Positions 23,675-34,300 of a DNA stretch of 64,000 nucleotides are shown in pieces. Each line of letters starts with the position of its first letter. Position 1 is the first letter of the stretch. Location: assembly GCF_017377575.1 (NCBI RefSeq), contig NZ_JAFREM010000018.1, positions 310,001 through 374,000 of the forward strand. The letters are read 5' to 3'. The translations under genes were made by a program, and so were the position numbers. The notes below the pieces were generated by a model. That model made no database searches. It was given only the letters and a program-made list of their open reading frames with translations, and had not been told where the DNA came from. This DNA is from Candidatus Enterococcus moelleringii. Its GTDB lineage: Bacteria > Bacillota > Bacilli > Lactobacillales > Enterococcaceae.

Positions 23675-24790
23675 GTGAAAAGAGTCTTAGGCTTCCTGAG
23701 TATCTTCATCGTTGTTTTGATCGGGTATTATGTGCAGCCAATTCTCTTTCCACCCGATACCACCAGTTCGCCGGTCGAGCCGAGTGCTCGACCGGCTAAA
23801 CGTAATTCTCTGAAACATGAGACGGTGGCAACTGCTGGCTGTGCTCAATATATCGGCCTGCCGATTAGTGAAGTCGAGATGGATCTTGGTCCGCCGACGA
23901 AAATCGAGCTTAGCGGCTTTCTTTTTGAAATGCGAACCTATCCGATTGAGGGCGGTCTGCTGCAGGCGAATGTCGTAGACGGCGTGATTACCGCTTTAAA
24001 GGTAATGGGGGAAGAAAACAAAGAGTCGCCCTTTGAATTTGGTATGTCTAATGGAGACTTGGCTGAACAGATGACCTTGTCTTCTAATTTTGCGGTGAAT
24101 TACAACGATGAACCGATTGATATTGAATTGACGGAAGACGACATGCGTTTTCGGCCTTTGATTGCCTTTGACAATGGTACTTTTGCGGTTCCTTTTTTTG
24201 ATGGAGCCAACGAGGAGCTGTTTGCGGTGGCCTATTTGGACGTTGAGACCTTGCTGCGGGTGATGCCGTACCATATTTACAGCGGCAATCCTCTGTCTTT
24301 CCAGTCCCAAGAGAATAATTTTGACTGGGAACAGGTCAATCAGCAAAAAGAGCTGCAGGTAATGGAGCTGGTGAATGTCTATCGGTCCTTCCAAAAAATG
24401 CCGCCGCTGGAAACCAGTACGGCGATTGCCGCAGACAGCGAAGCAATGTTAGCGGACTTTTTAGCCCAGCCGCAAAGTGTACTGTCGCGGGATCGTCAGG
24501 ATGAATGGGCCACTAATTCCGAGGCCCATGCGGGGAATTTTTCTTTCAGTTTGCGGGACAAGGAATTCCAAAATCTGGCGAAAAAGCAAGAGGTGAATCA
24601 GGAAACTGGTTTGTTTTACTCGCCGGTGATTGATCCTTGGTTCAGTTTATTCAGCTGGATCAGCCAGGAACGCTGGGCGGATCGTCTTTTGGAAGAGGGA
24701 GATTATCAACTGGGCGTTGCATTTAACCAGCAAAATGTGCTAGTCTTGTTACAGGAACTAGAACAAACGGAGGAAAGTGACGAACGTTGA
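23675..24790 (+). CDS. Membrane-anchored CAP-associated domain protein (YlbC-like)
   Basis: 371 residues. An N-terminal membrane anchor (about 5-25) is followed by a short low-complexity linker and a CAP-associated N domain (about 60-190, with YIGLPISEVEMDLGPPTK). A weak CAP/SCP-like C-terminal domain runs from about 230. The hallmark HxxGENI pattern of active CAP domains is not obvious (only EAHAGNFSF), so the domain may be degenerate. GTG start follows AGGAGGG. Position between pyc and ylbF matches ylbC of B. subtilis, whose role is unknown. Confidence 0.8.
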   Translation: MKRVLGFLSIFIVVLIGYYVQPILFPPDTTSSPVEPSARPAKRNSLKHETVATAGCAQYIGLPISEVEMDLGPPTKIELSGFLFEMRTYPIEGGLLQANVVDGVITALKVMGEENKESPFEFGMSNGDLAEQMTLSSNFAVNYNDEPIDIELTEDDMRFRPLIAFDNGTFAVPFFDGANEELFAVAYLDVETLLRVMPYHIYSGNPLSFQSQENNFDWEQVNQQKELQVMELVNVYRSFQKMPPLETSTAIAADSEAMLADFLAQPQSVLSRDRQDEWATNSEAHAGNFSFSLRDKEFQNLAKKQEVNQETGLFYSPVIDPWFSLFSWISQERWADRLLEEGDYQLGVAFNQQNVLVLLQELEQTEESDER

Positions 24791-25212
24791 TTATAAATGA
24801 AGCATTATTTTCCTTGGAGGATCAAACCCTCCACCTGATTGACTGCGTAAAAAACAGCCAAGTCTTTCAAAATTATTTGCTGAAGAGGAAACAAATGGAC
24901 GCTTGTCCTGAGGTTCAAGCCTTGAAGCGCCAGTTTTTAACCGAAAAGGAACGTTTTGAACGGGTGGCTGACTACGGGAAATTTGCCCCGGATTACAGCG
25001 AGAAGCAAAGAAATGCCCGCCGTGCCAAACGGGCGATGGATTTGAATCAAAAGGTAGCCGAATTTCGGCTAGCAGAAACTGATCTGCAACGCTTATTGGA
25101 TGAAATCAGTCAGACACTTGCACAAACGGTCTCACCGGATATTAAGGTGGATGCCGGCAATCCGTTTTTTGAAACAGGCAATCATCATTGTAAGGGGAAT
25201 TGTCATGGATAA
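24787..25212 (+). CDS. ylbF: YlbF/YmcA family RNase Y regulator (RicF-like)
   Basis: 141 residues, helical. In B. subtilis YlbF forms the RicAFT complex with YmcA and YaaT, which carries iron-sulfur clusters and steers RNase Y processing of mRNA. The CPEVQALKRQF helix and the C-terminal GNHHCKGNCHG are visible; that His/Cys-rich tail could bind metal or a cluster. TTG 24787 overlaps the stop of the previous gene; GGAGG is 13 bases upstream, rather far. It overlaps the start of ylbG by eight bases. Confidence 0.88.
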   Translation: MIINEALFSLEDQTLHLIDCVKNSQVFQNYLLKRKQMDACPEVQALKRQFLTEKERFERVADYGKFAPDYSEKQRNARRAKRAMDLNQKVAEFRLAETDLQRLLDEISQTLAQTVSPDIKVDAGNPFFETGNHHCKGNCHG

Positions 25213-25546
25213 TAAAGAATTTACAGTACAAAAAAGACGGGGAATCGTCGTTTGGGTCTATTCGCTGAAGCAGTTAAAAACCTTAAAGCGCTACGGCTTG
25301 ATTCACTATGTTTCCCGCAAAATGAAATACGTTGTCTTATACGTGAATGAAGAGGCTTTAGAAGAGGCGGAAGAAAAACTCAGCGCGCTGCATTTTGTGC
25401 GCCAAGTCGAACGCTCTTATCGTCCAGATGTGGAAATGAATTTCGCGGACCGGATCGGTACGAAAGCTGCGTATCAAGTGAAAGACGAAGAAGAATTGGA
25501 CGTAGTAGAGGCGAATACGAAAATACGATTGGCTGAGACGGTTTAA
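25205..25546 (+). CDS. ylbG: YlbG family protein (UPF0298, DUF2129)
   Basis: 113 residues. The start FTVQKRRGIVVWVYSLKQLK and the phrase RYGLIHYVSRKMKYVVLYVN are typical of the family, which accompanies ylbF in Bacilli and has no settled function. ATG 25205 follows AAGGGG inside the ylbF end. A longer frame open from 25100 is only read-through into ylbF. Confidence 0.88.
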   Translation: MDNKEFTVQKRRGIVVWVYSLKQLKTLKRYGLIHYVSRKMKYVVLYVNEEALEEAEEKLSALHFVRQVERSYRPDVEMNFADRIGTKAAYQVKDEEELDVVEANTKIRLAETV

Positions 25547-25644
25547 GGTTGAAGGCTTGGCAAACTCGCTGAGTATGTGAAGCCGGACAACGCTAACACT
25601 GTTCTAACTGAGCGTAAAAACCTTATAGTTTCTTTACGGTCTAA

Positions 25645-25696
25645 AAAAAGATGAAAAATGTCTGATTTGATCAAACATTTTTCATCTTTTTCTTTT
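25645..25696 (+). terminator. Terminator of the ylaN-ylbG gene run
   Basis: AAAAAGATGAAAAATGT (25645-25661) pairs perfectly with ACATTTTTCATCTTTTT (25675-25691), ending in T-rich sequence. Nothing else is evident in 25547-25787 apart from the ribosome site of rsmD. Confidence 0.9.
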
Positions 25697-25787
25697 ATAA
25701 TAAATTACAGGTTTGCGAATTAGTAGAAATTTACCAGCAGATTGCGTATGATGAGTAAGCAATCTGATAAAGAAAGGATACCTAGCG

Positions 25788-26345
25788 ATGCGAGTGGTAG
25801 CAGGAGAATTTGGTGGTCGGAAATTAAAAACCTTGCCAGGAAAAACGACTCGGCCAACAACTGATAAAGTAAAAGGCGCTATGTTTAATATGATTGGCCC
25901 TTATTTTTCCGGAGGTAATGTGCTGGATTTGTTTGCCGGCAGCGGCTCACTGGCGATTGAAGCGGTGTCCCGCGGCATGGAGCAGGCTTTTTTAGTGGAA
26001 AAAAACTTCCGTGCTATGTCGGTGATTAAAGAAAATGTCGCCATGACCAAGCAGGAAGACAGCTTTCATTTGATGCAGATGTCCGCCAACATGGCGATCC
26101 AGCAATTAAGTGAGCAAAAAGTTCTTTTTGATTTGATCTTACTGGACCCGCCTTATGCGGAGCAGGAGATTGCCAAGCAGCTGAAGGCTTTGGTGCGGGA
26201 AGAACTAGTCGCTCCAGATGCGATTGTGATTTGCGAAACGGACAAGACGGTGGAACTGCCGGAGACGATCGATCAGTTTGTGCAAAGGAAGCGTCAGGTT
26301 TATGGCTTGAGTGCAGTAACCATTTATGATTGGGAGGCGGAATAG
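25788..26345 (+). CDS. rsmD: 16S rRNA (guanine-966-N2)-methyltransferase RsmD
   Basis: 185 residues. SAM-dependent methyltransferase that modifies G966 of 16S rRNA. It starts MRVVAGEFGGRKLKTLPGK and has PTTDKVKGAMFN, the SAM loop VLDLFAGSGSLAIEA and the catalytic NPPY-type motif as LLDPPY. It is followed by coaD with no gap (TAG then ATG), the standard rsmD-coaD pair. Confidence 0.96.
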   Translation: MRVVAGEFGGRKLKTLPGKTTRPTTDKVKGAMFNMIGPYFSGGNVLDLFAGSGSLAIEAVSRGMEQAFLVEKNFRAMSVIKENVAMTKQEDSFHLMQMSANMAIQQLSEQKVLFDLILLDPPYAEQEIAKQLKALVREELVAPDAIVICETDKTVELPETIDQFVQRKRQVYGLSAVTIYDWEAE

Positions 26346-27876
<1,531 letters not shown>

Positions 27877-27884
27877 ACTTTATG

Positions 27885-27926
27885 GAGCTATGCTGAGGTT
27901 TTTGACCAGCATAGCTCTTTTTTTTG
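27885..27926 (+). terminator. Terminator after the PDZ/Lon protease gene
   Basis: GAGCTATGCTG (27885-27895) pairs with CAGCATAGCTC (27907-27917), followed by a T run. Confidence 0.9.
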
Positions 27927-27958
27927 TTAGAATGGAGAAAAAGGGAAGCAGGGATTGT

Positions 27959-28573
27959 ATGAAAAGAATGCTGCTAGTATCAATGTTTGGGAACGTTTCT
28001 GAGATGTTGAAAGATATTGAGCCAAACTTGGCTGGTCAAACGGTTACTTATATTCCGACCGCGATTAAGGTAGAGGCGCCGGATATCTCTACCGAAATCT
28101 TCAAACGTCCGCTGGAGGAGCTGGGATTAACGGTGGAAGAGTTGGATGTTTCTACGGCTTCGCTGGAAACAATTAAGCAGACCTTGGAAAAGAATGAGCT
28201 GATTTACATCGGTGGCGGCAATACCTTTTATCTGCTGCAGGAATTACGACGAAGCGGTGCGGATCAGCTGCTGATTCAAGAGGTTAATAATGGGAAATTA
28301 TATATCGGCGAGTCGGCGGGCGCAATCGTGGTCAGTCCGAATATCGGCTATTCTGCTGTGATGGACAGTGTGGAGAAGGCTCCTGATTTGAAGGATTACA
28401 CAGGCCTAAACCTGATTGACTTCTACGTGGTTCCTCATTGCAAGAACCCGGAGATGGGTGAGGCGGCAGATGAAATTATTGAGACCTATTTCTCTATCTT
28501 CCAGCTGAAGGAAATTACCGATGATCAAGCCGTGCTGGTTGAGGGAGATAAGGTTAGAGTGTTGGGGAAATAG
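27959..28573 (+). CDS. Peptidase E-like (S51 family) class I glutamine amidotransferase-like protein
   Basis: 204 residues. IYIGGGNTFYLLQEL and the nucleophile elbow YIGESAGAIV (serine in GESAG) followed by VVPHC place it in the S51/peptidase E family, which cleaves N-terminal aspartyl dipeptides or related substrates. I chose ATG 27959 because an in-frame ATG at 27890 lies inside the preceding terminator hairpin. A short ribosome site (GCAGGG) precedes it. Single-gene unit, since terminators lie on both sides. Confidence 0.85.
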   Translation: MKRMLLVSMFGNVSEMLKDIEPNLAGQTVTYIPTAIKVEAPDISTEIFKRPLEELGLTVEELDVSTASLETIKQTLEKNELIYIGGGNTFYLLQELRRSGADQLLIQEVNNGKLYIGESAGAIVVSPNIGYSAVMDSVEKAPDLKDYTGLNLIDFYVVPHCKNPEMGEAADEIIETYFSIFQLKEITDDQAVLVEGDKVRVLGK

Positions 28574-28577
28574 ACTA

Positions 28578-28626
28578 AAAACCAGGAAATCACCGCGTTA
28601 TGCTCGGTGGTTTCCTGGTTTTTTGT
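28578..28626. terminator. Terminator between convergent genes
   Basis: AAACCAGGAAA and CACCG pair with CGGTG and TTTCCTGGTTT around an eight-base loop; a T run follows on the + strand. The stem also lies at the end of the convergent CorA-like gene and may serve both. Confidence 0.85.
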
Positions 28627-28628
28627 AT

Positions 28629-29573
28629 TTATTTCGAATAATCCTTCTTGCTCAAATGATACGCTGCCAAGACACTCAAGATAGCTGCTAGTCCCAGGAC
28701 TAGGAAAAAGGCTAAGTTGGAGCCTTCACCAGGAATGCCTCCTGTGTTCATGCCCCAGATACCGGTCACTAAGGCAGGAATAGAAATAATTAAGGCGGCG
28801 GAATCCAAATATTTCATCAGGTGGTTCAGATTGTTGTCCATCATATCTGAGAACAAACCGCCGACGGTTTCCAGCAAATCGCGGTAGATTTCGATTAATT
28901 GCTCAGCTCGCTGCTGACGAAACTCAATATCGTAAATCAGCTTGGGATCGTTCAATTCTTCAGCAAAATCCGTTTTTTCCCATAAGTCTTTTAAGGTTTT
29001 CGTTTGCCCCTTCAAGGTGTGATCAATGTAGACGACATCTCTTTCGGTGTCCGCCAGTTTAAACAGCTCATCATTTTTAGTGGTTTTTCTAGCCGCTTGA
29101 TCCAGTTCATCAATGTTTTCTTTGATCCGCAGCAGCTCCGCAATGTAGTGGGAGTAGACCATCATGATGACGTAAGCCACCAATTTTTCAAAGCTGGTGG
29201 TTTTATCACGATATTTTTCAAACAAGCGATCGATAAATTCCGATTTTTTCTTCACGTGAGTAATCAGCATCGTGTCGGACAGGATAAAAATCAGCGGCTC
29301 CAATCTTTTTTCAATTCGATGATCGGTTTCTGAAGATAGATTGGTCACCACTAAAATATAGGCGTCCTTCAGCTTTGTGCCGTCCAACCGTTCCAGCCGG
29401 GAAACCTCTTCGGCCTGTTCAACCCCTTGAAAGATGTCATTTGGCAATTGAAAGCGTTCAATGATTTCTTCTTGTTCACCCTGAGTTAAATCCTGCAAAG
29501 CCATCCAGTTACCGTTAGCTTCGTCACTTTTTTTGATGCCATTACTTTCTGATAGCTGGTAATAATTGATCAT
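28629..29573 (-). CDS. CorA-family divalent cation transporter
   Basis: 314 residues. A long cytoplasmic, largely helical N-terminal domain, then two C-terminal membrane helices with the ion-selectivity motif Gly-Met-Asn at 274-276 (WGMNTGGIPGE). CorA proteins are pentameric channels for Mg2+ (or Co2+/Zn2+ efflux in some branches). ATG 29573 is preferred: GGAGG is eight bases upstream, whereas an upstream in-frame ATG at 29588 overlaps that ribosome site. Confidence 0.88.
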   Translation of the reverse strand: MINYYQLSESNGIKKSDEANGNWMALQDLTQGEQEEIIERFQLPNDIFQGVEQAEEVSRLERLDGTKLKDAYILVVTNLSSETDHRIEKRLEPLIFILSDTMLITHVKKKSEFIDRLFEKYRDKTTSFEKLVAYVIMMVYSHYIAELLRIKENIDELDQAARKTTKNDELFKLADTERDVVYIDHTLKGQTKTLKDLWEKTDFAEELNDPKLIYDIEFRQQRAEQLIEIYRDLLETVGGLFSDMMDNNLNHLMKYLDSAALIISIPALVTGIWGMNTGGIPGEGSNLAFFLVLGLAAILSVLAAYHLSKKDYSK

Positions 29574-29765
29574 GCCACCTTCCTCCATTTCTTTATACGT
29601 AGAATATTATGTTAACCAGTTAGTGCTGCTAGTTATCTGTCCTTACTACGATTATCTTGAAAATCCGCCGCAAGTGCAATAAATCTGTTTTTATTTGAAA
29701 AATTTACGTTTAGCGAGAAAAAATTTCCTTTTTTTACCTATATTAAGGTAGAGAGGAGGATAATT

Positions 29766-30401
29766 GTGAAATTTAATGATCAGCAAAAGAAGTATGCCTT
29801 ATTGGCAGTCGGCGGTGCGGTGCTTTTTCTAGTCTTATGGCTAGTCTTTCGTCCGCCGGAGGAAGCAGCTCAGGACGAACCGCTTTTTTCCACCCAGGAA
29901 ACCACGACGACTACCAGCAGCAGTCAAACCCAAGCAGAAACTGACTGGTATGTGGACTTAAAAGGAGCGGTGGCCAATCCCGGCATGTACCGGATTAAAG
30001 AAGGGATGCGCTTGATGGATGCGATTGAAATGGGAGGCGGCTTCACGGACGAAGCGGATCGCAATCAGGTGAATCTGGCGAAGCTGTTGTCAGATCAGGA
30101 AATTGTTTATGTACCAAAGGTTGGTGAGGAAATTCCGGTGGTTCAAGAAGCAGCTCAAGGACCAGCGGCAGCCGCGCCAACAGAAGGAGGCGGTGGCGAA
30201 GAAGCAACCGAAAAAATCAATATCAATACAGCAGATGCGGCCCAGTTACAGCAGCTGTCTGGAATCGGTGAGAAACGGGCCCAGGACATTATTAATTACC
30301 GGGAGGAAAACGGCAGCTTCCAATCGGTGGAGGATATAACGAATGTTTCTGGGATCGGTCAAAAGACGCTTGAAAATTTGCGCAACTCGATTACAATATA
30401 A
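29766..30401 (+). CDS. comEA: Competence protein ComEA, DNA receptor
   Basis: 211 residues. One membrane helix (about 10-27), a Thr/Ser-rich linker, an SLBB domain (about 62-125) and a C-terminal helix-hairpin-helix pair (about 148-211, NINTADAAQLQQLSGIG then VSGIGQKTLENL) that binds double-stranded DNA outside the membrane. First gene of comEA-comEB-comEC. GTG 29766 has GAGAGGAGG upstream. The open frame and complete domains suggest function. Confidence 0.93.
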   Translation: MKFNDQQKKYALLAVGGAVLFLVLWLVFRPPEEAAQDEPLFSTQETTTTTSSSQTQAETDWYVDLKGAVANPGMYRIKEGMRLMDAIEMGGGFTDEADRNQVNLAKLLSDQEIVYVPKVGEEIPVVQEAAQGPAAAAPTEGGGGEEATEKININTADAAQLQQLSGIGEKRAQDIINYREENGSFQSVEDITNVSGIGQKTLENLRNSITI

Positions 30402-30427
30402 GAAAGAAACAGGAGAGGAAGAAGAAG

Positions 30428-30919
30428 TTGACTACTGAAAGAATTCCTTGGGACCAGTATTTTATGGCACAAGCCGTTTTATTATCGTTACGCAGCACCT
30501 GTACTCGCCTAGAGGTGGGAGCCACCATCGTTCGCGACAAGCGGATTATTGCTGGGGGCTACAATGGCTCTGTCAGCGGCGACGTGCATTGCATTGACGA
30601 AGATTGTTATGTAGTGGACGGCCATTGTATTCGCACGATCCATGCGGAGATGAATGCGTTGCTGCAATGTGCGAAATTGGGGATTGCCACCGATCAGGCG
30701 GAAGTCTATGTCACCCATTTTCCTTGCCTGCATTGCACCAAGGCTTTATTGCAAGCTGGAATCAAAAAGATTCACTATTTGAAGGACTATCACAACGATC
30801 CTTACGCGGTGGAGCTGATCCATCAAGTGGGTGCGAGTGCCCATCAAGTGCATTTGGAAAGCAAATATTTCGCGAAGCTTCAATTAGGAGAAGATGCTGC
30901 CGCATTGCCTCAGGAATAA
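30428..30919 (+). CDS. comEB: dCMP deaminase, ComEB family
   Basis: 163 residues. Zinc-dependent cytidine/deoxycytidylate deaminase that turns dCMP into dUMP. The zinc site is HAEMNALL with PCLHC, with the extra Cys/His-rich stretch CIDEDCYVVDGHC typical of this branch. It lies between comEA and comEC as in B. subtilis, where it is not required for transformation itself. Confidence 0.93.
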   Translation: MTTERIPWDQYFMAQAVLLSLRSTCTRLEVGATIVRDKRIIAGGYNGSVSGDVHCIDEDCYVVDGHCIRTIHAEMNALLQCAKLGIATDQAEVYVTHFPCLHCTKALLQAGIKKIHYLKDYHNDPYAVELIHQVGASAHQVHLESKYFAKLQLGEDAAALPQE

Positions 30920-30926
30920 CTCTTAA

Positions 30927-33152
30927 TTGAAGAACTATATGATCTTACCGATTTTAGCGGCTGCCTTAGTTGGCAGTTTGATTTACCATTTTCATTGGAT
31001 ATTTATTGTGTTTTTAGTCGTATTGTTGATACGAATCTGCTGCATGAACAATCGCAGGCTTCTAGCTGCGACTGTTTTGTGCAGCTTTTTTGTGGGAATC
31101 CGGACCTATACCTACCTGCAAAGCTTTCAACCGCCTCCAGAAAAAGTGGAAGCAGAGGTACTGCAGGTGTTAGAGGATACGGTCAAAGTTGAAGGGAATT
31201 CACTGCGTTTTTCAGCAAAGAATGAGTCTGGGAAATATCGGGTGTACTACCGCTTGAAAACGCAAGAGGAGCAGCAGGTTTGGCTGCAGGAAAAATTACC
31301 GGATCACGTTTTGTTGAATGGAACCTTCGTGGTGGCTGATCCCGCGCGCAACTTGCACGGCTATGATGCGCGGCAAAACGACCTCAGCTTGGGCATTACT
31401 GGTATTATGCAGGCAGATTCACTGAAAGTTAAGCGAGTGGGCGGCTTTTCCCTTTCCAAGCTGCGGGCCTATTTGATTTTCCATACTCGTCAGGTTTTTC
31501 CAAAACGGTTGGCGAGTTATCTGAACGCTTTAGTGGTGGGCCACAAGGACGAGAACTTTGAGGAATACACGGAGGGCTATCAGTTAAGCGGCCTGCTGCA
31601 TTTGTTCACTTTGTCTGGTCTGCATATCCAATTCTATTTAGGCGGCTTACAGCTGTTGCTGACTCGTTGTGGGCTGGTGCGAGAGTCGCGGTTGGCAATT
31701 TTGACGCTGGTGGGTGTATCTCTAATCTTTTTGTGCGGCGGTGGGGCTAGTGTGCTGCGGGCGGTACTCAGCTATTTGATTGCCTTTATTTGCTTAACTT
31801 TTGACTGGCAATTATCTGGTTTGGATCGTTGGGGGATTATGTTGCTGGCGTTGCTGTTGATTCGGCCGCTGGTGTTTTATTCGATTGGCGGACGGCTGAG
31901 TCTGTTTTTCGCGTTTCTACTATTATATTTATCCTATTTGTCAGACAATCGCTGGCTGCAGAGTTTGCTGTTTCCCTTTTTGGCGTTTCCACTATTGTTG
32001 TACGAATTTTCGGAGTGGTCGATTGTGGCGGGAGTTTTCACGCTGCTATTGATGCCGGTTTTCAGCTGGATTGTTTTGCCCGGGTGTTTGCTGTTGTTCT
32101 TTATGAGCTTTTTGGTAACCCCGCCGGCATTTTTACTGAGTATGCTGGAGACGGTGTTTATTATTTTGGAGAAGGCACTTTTGGTAGGTACTATTCCGTC
32201 CTTTGTTATCGGTGAGCCGGCTTTCTTGCTGTTGTTTGGGTTGATCATTTTAGTGATGGTATTGATTCATCGACGGAAACGGCGGGAAGGGGTTTTGCAA
32301 TTAGCCTTGTTGATTCTTTGTTTAATCGTTTCGATTCCATTTTCCAGCCGTGGACTAGTAGCCTTCGTTGATGTGGGACAGGGAGACAGTATTTTTATTA
32401 AGCTGCCTTTTCATGGGGAAACTTTTTTGATTGATACTGGAGGGCGTCTGGCCTTTAAGCAGGAGGACTGGCAAAGACGGAAAAACAAGCCGCCTTCGGA
32501 TTACAATATCCTGCCCTTTATTAAAGGCGAAGGCTATCAAACGATTGATCATCTGATTATTACCCACAACGATGCCGATCATATGGGGGAGCTGTTGAAT
32601 GTGACGGAAAACTTCAGGGTGAAGAATCTTTATTTAGGCGAAGGATCAGAACAAGATATCGTCTCAATTCTGAAGCAAATCAAGCCCAGACCGAAGATTC
32701 ACTTGGTGAAAGAAGGCGACGTAATTGGTAAAAAGCTGAAACTTCATGTGCTCTCACCAAAAATCAGCGACGGCAGCAACAACAATTCTCTCGTCACTTA
32801 CTTTTCGATTAAAGAGAAAAGTTTCCTATTAACGGGAGATCTAGAAAAAGAGGGAGAAGAGGACTTGATCCAACGTTACCCTCAGCTGCAGGTGGATGTG
32901 TTGAAAATCGGCCATCACGGCAGTAAAACTTCTACTAGTCCAGCTTTTGTGCAGCAGCTGCAACCGGAAAGTGTGGTAATCTCGGCGGGGAAAAACAATC
33001 GCTACGGCCATCCGGCACCAGAAACGTTGGCAACCTTAGAAGAAGCCGAAACAACTATCTATCGCACCGATCAGCAGGGAATGATTTATTACGAATGGCG
33101 GCCGTTTTGGCAGGCAGAAAAATTGAAACCCAGGATAGCTTTTCTTGAATAA
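30927..33152 (+). CDS. comEC: Competence membrane channel ComEC
   Basis: 741 residues. Moves single-stranded DNA across the membrane. An N-terminal OB-like region, the Competence domain with many membrane helices (about 200-470, FTLSGLHIQFYLGG), and a C-terminal metallo-beta-lactamase-like domain with VDVGQGDS (about 480), THNDADHMGE (about 543), LTGDLEKEG and GHHGSKTS. All parts are present and the length is normal. The TTG start has AGGA 11 bases upstream; ATG 30939 lacks a site. It begins eight bases after comEB. Confidence 0.93.
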   Translation: MKNYMILPILAAALVGSLIYHFHWIFIVFLVVLLIRICCMNNRRLLAATVLCSFFVGIRTYTYLQSFQPPPEKVEAEVLQVLEDTVKVEGNSLRFSAKNESGKYRVYYRLKTQEEQQVWLQEKLPDHVLLNGTFVVADPARNLHGYDARQNDLSLGITGIMQADSLKVKRVGGFSLSKLRAYLIFHTRQVFPKRLASYLNALVVGHKDENFEEYTEGYQLSGLLHLFTLSGLHIQFYLGGLQLLLTRCGLVRESRLAILTLVGVSLIFLCGGGASVLRAVLSYLIAFICLTFDWQLSGLDRWGIMLLALLLIRPLVFYSIGGRLSLFFAFLLLYLSYLSDNRWLQSLLFPFLAFPLLLYEFSEWSIVAGVFTLLLMPVFSWIVLPGCLLLFFMSFLVTPPAFLLSMLETVFIILEKALLVGTIPSFVIGEPAFLLLFGLIILVMVLIHRRKRREGVLQLALLILCLIVSIPFSSRGLVAFVDVGQGDSIFIKLPFHGETFLIDTGGRLAFKQEDWQRRKNKPPSDYNILPFIKGEGYQTIDHLIITHNDADHMGELLNVTENFRVKNLYLGEGSEQDIVSILKQIKPRPKIHLVKEGDVIGKKLKLHVLSPKISDGSNNNSLVTYFSIKEKSFLLTGDLEKEGEEDLIQRYPQLQVDVLKIGHHGSKTSTSPAFVQQLQPESVVISAGKNNRYGHPAPETLATLEEAETTIYRTDQQGMIYYEWRPFWQAEKLKPRIAFLE

Positions 33153-33184
33153 ACATGATAGCATAAAACAGCAGGAGGAAAGCT

Positions 33185-34213
33185 ATGAACACACATGAAG
33201 CACTTCAAGCCATTCGCAGCCAGCCGCTGCAGCCGGTTTATTTAATTACAGGAACAGAAGATTATTTACAGCAGGAGCTGCGGCAAGCTTTTATGCAGCG
33301 GATGAAAGCTGATGATTTAGAAGAATTGAATTTTATGGCCTTTGATATGGAGGAAAGCACCATTGATCAAGTGGTAGGCGAAGCCGAATCGATGCCCTTT
33401 TTCGGTGATTACCGCATGGTTTTCGTGGAGAAGCCTTATTTTCTTACTGGCGAAAAGAAAGCCTCGGCTCCCGAACAGGATATCGATGCTTTGCTGGCCT
33501 ACTTGAAGCAGCCACTGGAATCAACGGTGCTGGTAATCTGGGCGGCTTATCCTAAATTGGATGCCCGTAAGAAAATTACCAAGGCTCTGAAAAAGCAGGC
33601 TGTGATTATCGATGCGGCACCGCTGCAAGAAGGCGATTTGCGGAATTTCTTGCAGCGCTATATTAGCAATGAAGGCGCCAAAATTTCCCGGGAAGCCTTT
33701 GATTTATTTTTGCGTTTGACGGATTTTGATTTGTCTAAGGCGATGAATGAATTAAACAAGCTGTTGCTGTTTGCCGGTGAGGGCGGCACGATTACCGTGC
33801 AGCAGGTGGAGGATTTGGTTCCTAAAACCTTAGAGCACAACGTTTTCGAGTTGACTGAGCAAGTCTTAAAGGGTAATGCCGAAAAAGCTTATCAAACCTA
33901 TGAAGAGCTGCATGTTCAAGGGGAAGAAACCATCAAATTAAATGCGATTTTGATTGGTCAGGTACGCTTATTGCTGCAGACGAAGATTTTACAAAAGATC
34001 GGCTATCAGCAGGCCAATATCGCCGAAACTATCGGGGTTCATCCATATCGGGTGAAGCTGGCGATGCAGCAAGTGGCAAAATTTCCGCTGCCAACCTTGT
34101 CAGAAATGTTTGACCAGCTGGTAGAAAACGATTATCAAGTAAAAACGGGACAATTGGATAAGGAGTTGGCTTTTCAGTTATTTATTTTGAAGACGACTGC
34201 TAAGATAAAATAG
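33185..34213 (+). CDS. holA: DNA polymerase III subunit delta
   Basis: 342 residues. Clamp-loader subunit that opens the sliding clamp. Starts with PVYLITGTEDYLQQELRQAF, a family hallmark; AAA+-like domain followed by helical collar (ELTEQVLKGNAEKA). GCAGGAGG precedes ATG 33185. Location between comEC and convergent rpsT matches other Bacilli. Confidence 0.95.
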   Translation: MNTHEALQAIRSQPLQPVYLITGTEDYLQQELRQAFMQRMKADDLEELNFMAFDMEESTIDQVVGEAESMPFFGDYRMVFVEKPYFLTGEKKASAPEQDIDALLAYLKQPLESTVLVIWAAYPKLDARKKITKALKKQAVIIDAAPLQEGDLRNFLQRYISNEGAKISREAFDLFLRLTDFDLSKAMNELNKLLLFAGEGGTITVQQVEDLVPKTLEHNVFELTEQVLKGNAEKAYQTYEELHVQGEETIKLNAILIGQVRLLLQTKILQKIGYQQANIAETIGVHPYRVKLAMQQVAKFPLPTLSEMFDQLVENDYQVKTGQLDKELAFQLFILKTTAKIK

Positions 34214-34217
34214 AAGC

Positions 34218-34264
34218 AAGCCGCGTAAACTTTCCCGCTAAGGAGCTAGTTTGCGCGGCTTTTC
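34218..34264 (+). terminator. Terminator after holA
   Basis: AAGCCGCGTAAACT (34218-34231) pairs with AGTTTGCGCGGCTT (34248-34261), one G-T pair. Confidence 0.8.
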
Positions 34265-34269
34265 CAAAA

Positions 34270-34300
34270 TAAAAAAACCGATCATTACGATCGGTTTTTA
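34270..34300 (-). terminator. Terminator of rpsT
   Basis: AAAAACCGATC and GATCGGTTTTT pair over a five-base loop; the minus strand has the longer T run. It may work in both directions. Confidence 0.85.

Noticed and set aside
25547-25787. Possible riboswitch or T-box before rsmD
   Set aside because: Only a simple terminator for the preceding genes is present; no T-box core or known aptamer motif was seen.
27890-27958. Upstream start for the peptidase E-like gene
   Set aside because: The added codons lie in the terminator hairpin of the preceding gene; ATG 27959 gives the normal family start.
29647-29654. TACGATTA, one base from the streptococcal cin-box (TACGAATA), upstream of comEA
   Set aside because: An eight-base near match is expected by chance at this length and it is about 110 bases from the start with no supporting context.
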